From Nakamurella silvestris (GTDB taxonomy: Bacteria; Actinomycetota; Actinomycetes; Mycobacteriales; Nakamurellaceae): a stretch of DNA of 44,015 bases. Below the pieces are notes generated by a model. The model made no database searches. It had not been told where the DNA came from and worked only from the letters and a program-made list of their open reading frames with translations. The translations under genes were made by a program, and so were the position numbers. This document shows positions 7,619 through 16,700 of this stretch, in pieces. Location: positions 1 to 44,015 of the forward strand of contig QXCQ01000043.1 in assembly GCA_003576535.1 (NCBI GenBank), given 5' to 3'. Position 1 is the first letter of the stretch, and each line of letters opens with the position of its first letter.

Positions 7619-8845
7619 TCAGCGGGCGGTGGCCAGGAAGGCCCCCATCCGGCGCACCCCGACCTCCAGGTCCTCGTCGCCCAACGCGTAGGACAGACGC
7701 AGGTAGCCGGGGGTGCCGAAGGCCTCGCCCGGAACGACGGCCACCTCGGCGTGCTCCAGGATCAACGCGGCCAACTGGGCCGAGGACGTCACCGTGACGC
7801 CGGCCAGCTCCTTGCCGATCAACCCGGAGACACTGGGATAGGCGTAGAACGCCCCCAGCGGCTCCGGGATCGTCACACCCGGGATCTCGGCCAGCAGGGC
7901 CACCATGAGCCGGCGACGACGGTCGAAGGCCTCCCGCATCCGCGCGACCGCCTCCAGATCCCCGCTCACCGCCTCCAGGGCGGCCCGCTGGGACACGTTG
8001 GACACATTGGAACTCAGATGGGACTGCAGGTTGCCGGCTGCGGCGATGACGTCCTTCGGCCCGATCATCCAGCCGACCCGCCAACCCGTCATCGCATAGG
8101 TCTTCGCCACCCCGTTGACGACGATGCAGGTGTCGGCGAGCTCCGGGACGACCACCGGCATCGACACGTGCTCGGCACCGGCGTAGACCAGGTGTTCGTA
8201 GATCTCGTCGGCGATCACCCAGATGCCGTGACCGAGGGCCCAGCGGCCGATGGCGGCCACCTGCTCGGGCGGGTACACCGCCCCGGTCGGGTTGGACGGT
8301 GAACAGAACAGCAGCACCTTGGTGCGGGGCGTCCGCGCCGCCTCCAACTGCTCGACCGTCACCAGGTACCCGGCGTCGGGGCCGGCGACCACGGGGACGG
8401 TGACCCCGCCGGCCAGCGCGATGGCCTCGGGGTAGGTGGTCCAGTACGGGGCCGGCAGGAGCACCTCGTCACCAGGATCGAGCAGGGTGGCGAAGGCCTG
8501 GTAACAGGCCTGTTTGCCGCCGTTGGTGACGAGCACCTGGCCGGGATCGACCTGGTAGCCGGAGTCCCGGAGGGTCTTCGCGGCGATGGCGGCCTTGAGA
8601 TCGGGCAGCCCGCCGGCCGGGGTGTACCGGTGGTTCGCCGGATCGGAGGTCGCCCGGACGGCCGCGGCCACGATCCCCTCCGGGGTGGGGAAATCCGGTT
8701 CACCCGCCCCGAACCCGATGACGGGTCGGCCCGCCGCCTTGAGGGCCTTGGCCTTGGCATCCACGGCCAGGGTCGCCGACTCCGCGATACCGGCGATCCG
8801 GGCGGAGATCCGGCGATGGGCGGGGGCAGGGGTCTCTTCGGTCAT
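7619..8845 (-). CDS. aspC: Aspartate/aromatic-type PLP aminotransferase
   Basis: A 408-residue class I fold-type I aminotransferase. Visible landmarks are [13 protein letters not shown] near 44-57, the asparagine of SNPTG (N185), the pyridine-binding aspartate of [10 protein letters not shown] (D213, Y216), and the PLP lysine in [16 protein letters not shown] (K248). The length is normal for the Iγ-type aspartate aminotransferases common in Gram-positives, which interconvert aspartate/2-oxoglutarate and oxaloacetate/glutamate. The start at 8845 is the only in-frame ATG that yields the family N-terminus; longer readings run into the region before tRNA-Trp. An aminotransferase upstream of tRNA-Trp and secE is also found in streptomycetes, as I recall. 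There murB lies beside it; it is absent here. Confidence 0.93.
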   Translation of the reverse strand: MTEETPAPAHRRISARIAGIAESATLAVDAKAKALKAAGRPVIGFGAGEPDFPTPEGIVAAAVRATSDPANHRYTPAGGLPDLKAAIAAKTLRDSGYQVDPGQVLVTNGGKQACYQAFATLLDPGDEVLLPAPYWTTYPEAIALAGGVTVPVVAGPDAGYLVTVEQLEAARTPRTKVLLFCSPSNPTGAVYPPEQVAAIGRWALGHGIWVIADEIYEHLVYAGAEHVSMPVVVPELADTCIVVNGVAKTYAMTGWRVGWMIGPKDVIAAAGNLQSHLSSNVSNVSQRAALEAVSGDLEAVARMREAFDRRRRLMVALLAEIPGVTIPEPLGAFYAYPSVSGLIGKELAGVTVTSSAQLAALILEHAEVAVVPGEAFGTPGYLRLSYALGDEDLEVGVRRMGAFLATAR

Positions 8846-9084
8846 GGCCTGAATTCTTCCACCCGGCAGTTTCGGCCCGGCCCTCCGGTCGATGTGACGG
8901 CGACGGCCGCCCGACCGGCCGTTTTCGTTCACGGCCCGGCGTGACCTACACTGAATCGTCCGGACTCCTTGTACGGCTGTGCCCGATTGTGGGCCCATGC
9001 GTATGGTGGATGTCGGGAATGTCCGGTGGTACCCGATGCGTTCTGAAGAACAGTTCAGAATTCTCGGGTCGGGCAGTGTGGCTG

Positions 9085-9157
<73 letters not shown>

Positions 9158-9207
9158 CAGAGCAGTACCGACCGGGCCACGGGCCCATGCAGTACCGATC
9201 GACCAGT

Positions 9208-9235
9208 GCAGTTCCATCAAGGCAGTTCCACCAAG
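9208..9235 (+). repeat. 14-bp tandem duplication before secE
   Basis: GCAGTTCCATCAAG is followed directly by GCAGTTCCACCAAG, a 13/14 match. Related GCAGTACCGA segments occur at about 9165 and 9189. The 220 bp between tRNA-Trp and secE holds no other recognisable signal. Confidence 0.6.
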
Positions 9236-9377
9236 GCAGGTCAACGCGGGGCGGAATCACGCAGCGCGGGGATCGGCCGAGGTGGGGTACAACGAAATAC
9301 GCAGTACAGCAGTTGTCCAGCAACGGGGCCGAACGGCCTGTACGACGCGAGAACCGCCAGCAGAAGACGAGGGACGA

Positions 9378-10837
<1,460 letters not shown>

Positions 10838-10899
10838 CCCCCAGTGACGCACCGACCTGGCATCGGCGCGTCACGACTCATCCCCCCAGGAAAGAAATC

Positions 10900-11334
10900 A
10901 TGCCTCCCAAGAAGAAGAAACTCGCAGCGATCATCAAGCTGCAGATCAAGGCCGGCCTGGCCAACCCGGCACCGCCGGTCGGCCCGGCACTCGGCCAGCA
11001 CGGCGTCAACATCATGGAGTTCTGCAAGGCGTACAACGCCGCGACGGAAGCCCAGCGTGGAGACGTCATCCCGGTGGAGATCTCCGTCTACGAGGATCGC
11101 TCCTTCGACTTCAAGTTGAAGACCCCGCCGGCCGCCAAGCTGCTGCTCAAGGCCGCTGGTGTCGAGAAGGGCTCCGGAGTGCCGCACAAGACCAAGGTCG
11201 CGTCCGTCACCCAGGCCCAGATCCGCGAGATCGCCACCCTGAAGCAGGTCGACCTCAACGCCAACGACATCGAGGCAGCTGCCAAGATCATCGCCGGCAC
11301 CGCCCGCTCCATGGGCATCACGGTCGACAACTAG
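10900..11334 (+). CDS. rplK: 50S ribosomal protein L11
   Basis: A 144-residue full-length L11, which binds the GTPase-associated region of 23S rRNA and is needed for the stringent response. The N-terminal domain begins [20 protein letters not shown] and contains the [19 protein letters not shown] proline-switch region. The C-terminal RNA-binding domain carries [14 protein letters not shown] and ends [10 protein letters not shown]. It has an AGGAAAG site before ATG 10900. It lies 62 bp after nusG and 123 bp before rplA, consistent with one secE-nusG-rplK-rplA transcript. Confidence 0.97.
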   Translation: MPPKKKKLAAIIKLQIKAGLANPAPPVGPALGQHGVNIMEFCKAYNAATEAQRGDVIPVEISVYEDRSFDFKLKTPPAAKLLLKAAGVEKGSGVPHKTKVASVTQAQIREIATLKQVDLNANDIEAAAKIIAGTARSMGITVDN

Positions 11335-11457
11335 CATTCCGACCCGCCTCCGGCGGGAATGGTCGACCGGATCGCTCGGCCGACCAGTGGTAGGGCCCGC
11401 GCTGGCCCGCATCACCACGAACTCCCTATTTCAAGACTCGTAATTTCAGGAGAGAAC

Positions 11458-12177
11458 ATGAAGCGCAGCAAGGCATACCGCCAAGCCGCCGAGCTCGTCG
11501 ACAAGGACAAGCTCTACACGCCGCTCGAGGCGGCGAAGCTGGCGAAGGAGACCACCGCCACCAAGATGGACGCGACCGTCGAGGTCGCCATGGTCCTCGG
11601 TGTGGATCCCCGCAAGGCCGATCAGATGGTCCGTGGCACCGTCAACCTGCCGCACGGCACCGGTAAGACCGCCCGCGTCATCGTCTTCGCCGTCGGCGAG
11701 AAGGCCGCCGAGGCCGAGGCCGCCGGTGCGGACGCCGTCGGATCCGACGATCTGATCGCCAAGATTCAGGGCGGATGGCTGGAGTTCGACGCCGCCATCG
11801 CCACCCCCGACCAGATGGCCAAGGTCGGCCGGATCGCGCGTGTCCTGGGGCCGCGCGGCCTGATGCCGAACCCGAAGACCGGAACCGTCACCCCCGACGT
11901 CACCAAGGCTGTCACCGAGATCAAGGGCGGAAAGATCAACTTCCGCGTTGACAAGGCTGCCAACCTGCACGTCATCATCGGCAAGGCTTCCTTCCCGGTG
12001 GAGAAGTTGGTGGAGAACTACGCAGCCGCCCTCGACGAGGTGCTGCGTTCCAAGCCGTCGACCGCCAAGGGCCGTTACCTGAAGAAGGTCGTTTTCGCGA
12101 CCACGATGGGCCCGGGCATCAACGTGGACTCCACTCGCCAGCGCAACCTGCTGGACGAAGAGAGCACCAACGCCTGA
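11458..12177 (+). CDS. rplA: 50S ribosomal protein L1
   Basis: A 239-residue full-length L1, the mobile stalk protein at the E site. Conserved segments seen are [50 protein letters not shown] and [20 protein letters not shown]. The ATG at 11458 has AGGAGAGAAC directly before it; an upstream in-frame start would add 33 unrelated residues. In E. coli L1 represses its own L11-L1 mRNA; no copy of such a site could be recognised here by eye. The gene is closed by a strong terminator at 12202-12247. Confidence 0.97.
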   Translation: MKRSKAYRQAAELVDKDKLYTPLEAAKLAKETTATKMDATVEVAMVLGVDPRKADQMVRGTVNLPHGTGKTARVIVFAVGEKAAEAEAAGADAVGSDDLIAKIQGGWLEFDAAIATPDQMAKVGRIARVLGPRGLMPNPKTGTVTPDVTKAVTEIKGGKINFRVDKAANLHVIIGKASFPVEKLVENYAAALDEVLRSKPSTAKGRYLKKVVFATTMGPGINVDSTRQRNLLDEESTNA

Positions 12178-12201
12178 TCGTCGGCCGGTTCGCCGGTCAC
12201 C

Positions 12202-12247
12202 CGAGAAACCCCGCCACGCCTGCCAGGTGCGTTGCGGGGTTTTCTCG
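12202..12247 (+). terminator. Intrinsic terminator of the secE-nusG-rplK-rplA unit
   Basis: GAGAAACCCCGC and GCGGGGTTTTCTC pair around an inner ACGC/GCGT step and a small loop. The 3' arm provides the T-run. It ends the ribosomal operon before the accessory island. Confidence 0.85.
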
Positions 12248-12392
12248 TCGGTGGGTGGGGGTCCAACCTCGGGGAACGGCTGCGGAACGGATGTGTCCGT
12301 GGTTAGGGTTGTGGGTACCGTCCGAGCGGGCGCGGCCGGGGAGCTGCGCCGCCGACGATGCGAGACATGTTGACGATGAAGTGGGGTTACAG

Positions 12393-13376
12393 GTGAAACG
12401 AGTACGACTGGGCGTGACCGGTGCGGTGCTGGCGTTGGTGCTCGCGGCCTGCGGTAACAACGAAGCAGGGGTCGCCTCGGCTCCGAGCACATCCGCGACC
12501 TCGGTGCAGTCCTCGGTGGTGACCGGGTCGACGGTCGGGTCGACCGAACCCACCGAGCCGACCACATCCACCGCGGAGTTGACGGAATCGACCGAGCAGT
12601 CCGCCGCATCGACCGAGGAGACCACCGAGTCCTCGGAATCGACCGATGAGAGCACCAGCACCTCGGAGGAGACGCCCCCGGCTTCCACGGGCGTCGACCC
12701 GCTGGCCGCCGACCTGATCTCGAAGATGGCGGCGGGTAATGCCGGTGTCACCTCGGTGACCGGCACGGTCAAGACCGAGACCGGCGGAACCACGATCGAC
12801 ATCACCTACAAGCAGCAGCTCAAGGACGGCAAGGCCGTCGCGATGGACATGAACATCCCGCTCGGCAGCGAGGAGATGCGGTTCATCCTGGTCGACGACA
12901 AGATCTACCTGAGCGGTGTGCTGGCTCAGCAGTTCGGCAAGAAGTACGTCGAGATCTCCGAGGACACCAGGGACGAGAACCTCAAGAAGATCTTCGCGAC
13001 CTTCGAGCAGAGCCTGGAGCAGACCTCGACCGAGCAGTACGCCCAGTTCCTGGCGATCGTGTCCGAGGTCAAGGACGAGGGCAGCGACACCGTCAACGGT
13101 GAGCCGGCCGAGAAGTACACCACCAAGGTGGACCTGACCAAGCTGGACGAATCCACCCTGGACAGCACGGTGAAGGCCTCGATGCAGCAGCTGGTCTCGG
13201 CCGGGTTGACGGAGTTCCCGATGACGATCTGGCTGGATTCCGAGGGTCGGACCGTTCAGGTCTCCCAGGACTTCGAGGTCATGGGGCAGCAGGCGAAGAC
13301 CTTGGTGACCATGTCCGGGTACAACGAACCGGTGAAGATCACCGCCCCGAACCCCAAGGACGTCGCCCAGGGCTGA
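12393..13376 (+). CDS. LppX/LolA-like lipoprotein, copy 1
   Basis: A 327-residue predicted lipoprotein. A short signal sequence ends in the lipobox LAAC (C20). A Ser/Thr/Glu-rich linker of roughly 90 residues follows, then a globular domain of about 200 residues. The domain shows the features of the LppX/LprAFG and LolA-like fold: a VTGTVKTE strand near its start, a FILVDDKIYLSG hairpin, a TIWLDSEGRTVQVSQDF hairpin and the end KITAPNPKDVAQG. Such proteins carry lipid in a hydrophobic half-barrel on the outer face of the membrane. GTG 12393 was chosen because it starts the signal sequence. Two paralogs lie at 19383 and 20539. A lipoprotein between rplA and rplJ is, as I recall, also present in streptomycetes. 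Confidence 0.82.
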   Translation: MKRVRLGVTGAVLALVLAACGNNEAGVASAPSTSATSVQSSVVTGSTVGSTEPTEPTTSTAELTESTEQSAASTEETTESSESTDESTSTSEETPPASTGVDPLAADLISKMAAGNAGVTSVTGTVKTETGGTTIDITYKQQLKDGKAVAMDMNIPLGSEEMRFILVDDKIYLSGVLAQQFGKKYVEISEDTRDENLKKIFATFEQSLEQTSTEQYAQFLAIVSEVKDEGSDTVNGEPAEKYTTKVDLTKLDESTLDSTVKASMQQLVSAGLTEFPMTIWLDSEGRTVQVSQDFEVMGQQAKTLVTMSGYNEPVKITAPNPKDVAQG

Positions 13377-13397
13377 TGCCGGCAGGCACCTGCGTCC

Positions 13398-13438
13398 CAC
13401 AGATCCCGCGTATCCGTCTTGGATAGGCGGGATCTGTG
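13398..13438 (+). terminator. Perfect 12-bp hairpin after lipoprotein 1
   Basis: CACAGATCCCGC and GCGGGATCTGTG pair perfectly, with an inner TATCC/GGATA stem. No T-run follows. It begins about 20 bases after the stop codon, so it probably ends the lipoprotein transcript. The remainder of the 408 bp gap holds two DtxR-like boxes. Confidence 0.65.
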
Positions 13439-13622
13439 CGTTCCGGGACCCCCTGCTTGTGAGTGTGGCAGGCCGCTTCCGGCCGGCAACATCTCGGGAC
13501 CTTCTCAGGACCTGAGCAGCGACGCTCCCCCGCTGGGGACCCGCATCGTGGGTCCACGGCGGCCGGGCGTTGGCCGATCTGTCGGCCAGCTCACTACGAG
13601 AGTTCTGTGACTTTGGTGTTAG

Positions 13623-13641
13623 ATAGGTTAGGCAAGCCTTA
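13623..13641 (+). promoter_or_regulatory. DtxR/IdeR-like iron box 1
   Basis: The 19-mer ATAGGTTAGGCAAGCCTTA matches the DtxR/IdeR consensus (TTAGGTTAGSCTAACCTAA) at 15 of 19 positions by my alignment, including the intact AGGTTAGGC half. It lies 144 bp before the start of the HtaA-SLH gene. Binding of iron-loaded repressor here would restrict expression to iron starvation. Confidence 0.75.
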
Positions 13642-13741
13642 AAAAAGTCCTGCCTTTGTGTCAATCAAGGTCCATTCGATCGTTACCGCGGCCGCCTCCT
13701 GAGCAGGAGCGCGGCTCGTACTGTCACGCCCTGGGTCGATG

Positions 13742-13760
13742 CAAGGTAAGGCAAACCTTA
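13742..13760 (+). promoter_or_regulatory. DtxR/IdeR-like iron box 2
   Basis: The 19-mer CAAGGTAAGGCAAACCTTA matches the consensus at 14 of 19 positions and forms the palindrome AAGGT-AAGGCAA-ACCTT. It ends 24 bases before the TTG start and ahead of the AGAGGAGAT ribosome site. Two boxes with centres 119 bp apart in front of one gene argue for true iron control. Confidence 0.72.
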
Positions 13761-13784
13761 TTCCTTCGCACAGAGGAGATCTAG

Positions 13785-16700
13785 TTGAGCACCTTCCGAT
13801 TCCGGCGACGACCCGGCAGGTCCATCGCCGCCGTCCTGGCCATGGCGGTGGGTATGGGGTCGCTGGCGACCCTGCCCGCCCAGGCGGAAACCGCCCTGGC
13901 CGCAGCAGTCCCCGCACCCGCTTCGGTCGCCGTCGGCGACGCCACCTTCAGCTGGGGCCTGAGCAACGAGGCCGGCTCCGGCGCCTTCTTCGGCGGCTGC
14001 AACTTCCTGTCCGCAGGCAAGGCCGGCAACACCGGTTCCAGCCGGTTGTGGTCCCAGACCGACGGTTTCTACCAGACCGCCGCGGGCAACACGAAGATCG
14101 AGAAGGTCTCGACCAGCGGCTACACGACGCCCACCTGGGCCGACAAGTGCAAGGACGCCGACGGTGCCACCGTCACCACCGGCAACAACAAGAAGACCGG
14201 CAACCGGGTGGTCATCTCGGCAGGCGCGGGAACGGTCGACCCGGCCGCTAACACCGCCGAGATCACCTGGACCGGCGATTTCACCGTGGTGTTCTACGGC
14301 GGCCTCACCTACTGGAGCGCCTCCGACCCGGTGCTGAAGGTCAAGGCCGACGGCACCGGAACGGTCACCGCGACCGCCTCCGGCTACGGCGCGTCCATGG
14401 ACAACCCTGACCTGTGGGTGGCTCTGGCCCCCCGGCAGATCACCCTGGCGAGCCTGACCGGTGTGCAGGTCACCGCCTCCGGGATCACGACCCTCCCGGA
14501 CTACCTCGGTGTCGCCGTCGACACCGGCACCGGTGCCCCGCAGCCGACGAAGGACGCGTCCAACCAGGCCTTCTGGGGGTCCTTCCCGCAGAGCTTCGTG
14601 GACTACCAGGTCCAGACCGGGCAGGCCTCGTACTGGTACACCTCCGGTGGTGCCCGTGATGCGGCCAAGGTCGCCTCGGCGCTGACGATCGGGTACACGA
14701 CGCCCGCTCCGGTCGCCGCCCCGCAGATCTCCGTCGGCCCCGCCGACGTGTCCGTCGAAGAAGGCGAGGCCGCCGGGTTCACCGTCACCGCCACGGGTGA
14801 GGGGCGTACCTACCAGTGGCAACGGGCGGCGGCCGGGACGACGGCATTCGCCGCCGTCTCCGGTGCCACCGGGGCCACCTACACGTTGACGACGACGTCC
14901 GCGGCCGACAACGGAGCCAAGTTCCGGGTCGTCGTGACGAACGCCGGGGGAGAGGTCACCTCTTCGCCCGCCGCACTGACCGTCACCCCGAAGGTGGTTG
15001 TCCCCCAGCCGGTCGCCGTCACCGGTGCCCAGCTCGAATGGGCCTACAGCCAGTACGCCCAGTACGGGGTCTTCGGGCCGTGGTCGCAGAAGGCGAGCAG
15101 CCCGAAGGTCACCCTGACCCAGCGGAACGGCAAGGTCGTCTCCGGTGACAACGCCGATGCCTCCACGACTTTCACCCTGGCTCGGTTCGACGGCGGCACC
15201 GGGTCCATCGACCCGGTCACCGGAGCGGGCACCATCACGTGGTCGGGCACCGGCGACTGGGTGCTCAACGCCTACCAGGGCCAGTACGGGGCCCCGGACG
15301 AGACCCTGCGCAACCCGGCCCTGACCATCGCCGCCGACGGGAAGGGCACGTTGAGCTTCGACGCCTACATCCCGGCAGGCCTGGACATGGAGGGCAATCC
15401 GGCACCCGCCGCAGGCCCGCAGCGGATCGTGCTCGCCACCTTCGCCTCCGTCACGATCGCCGGAGGGGTGATCACCGCCAAGCCCGAGTTCGCCGGTCGC
15501 AACTACGAGGTCGCAGGTGTGGCACAGAACCTCGCCTGCGCCGGTGCGGGCGGGTCCTGGCCCACCGCGTGGATCAACTTCCTGCCGGAGTCTGTTCGCA
15601 GCCACTACTACACGACCAGCTGCTCCGGTCTGAACACCAAGAAGCCGCCGCTGTCCTTCAGCGTCCGGGTGGATGCCGCGACGCCGGCCATCACCACCCA
15701 GCCCGTCTCCCTGTCCCTCGACGGCGGGGAGACCGCCCGCTTCGCGGTGATCGCCTCCGGCAACCCGATCAGCTACCAGTGGCAGCGCAGCGTCAACGGA
15801 ACCGACTGGACGGACATCCCCTCGGCCACCGACTACCAGCTGAGCTTCGCGACCAAGGCCGCCGACAACGGGGCCCACTACCGGGTCAAGGTCGGCTCCT
15901 CCCTGGTGAGCGATGCCGTCACCTTGACCCTGGAACTGCGGGCACCGGTGATCGGCGCACCCGCGATCGACCGGTTCTTCAAGGTCGGACAGACCACGGC
16001 CACCCTGTACGCCTACGCCGACGGCAAGCCGGCCGCCATGTCGGTCCGGTACCAGACGAGCACCGACGGGACCACCTGGACCGATCTGGGAGCCCCCGTC
16101 GACGGTGGCGAGACCTTCCCGGTTCCGGAGATCACCCTGGCGATGGACGGCAGCTACTGGCGCGCCGTCTTCGACAACGGTGTCGGCACGGCCACCACCG
16201 ACGCGGCCCGGATCTGGACAGCACCTGCTGCCCCGCAGTTCACCGTGAAGCCCTCCGCCGTCGGCGCTTTCGCCGGCAACTTCGTCGAGTTCCAGGCCCA
16301 GGCCGGCGCGACGGTGACGCCGATCAGCTACCGGTGGGAGTCGTCCGAGGACGCCGGCAAGTCCTGGCAGGACGTCGTCGAGGTCGAGGACGAGGTCTAC
16401 CTGATCTCCTCCGGCCGACAGCTGCAGCTGGCCACCAAGGCCGAGTACAACGGCTACCTGTTCCGCGCGGTCGCCACCAACAGTGTCGGCAGCACCACGA
16501 GCGATCCGGCCCGGCTGAGCGTGTTCGCCCGCACCGGCGGGCGGACGATCCACCTCGTCCCGAGCGGGCCGGTCGACCCGGCGAAGGAGACCACGGTGCA
16601 GGTCCTCGGTGAGGGCTTCACCGACACCAACGCCACCGACACCACCGGCGCTCTGACCATCGCGATCACCGACGACGCATCGTGGAAGCCGGGTACCGAC

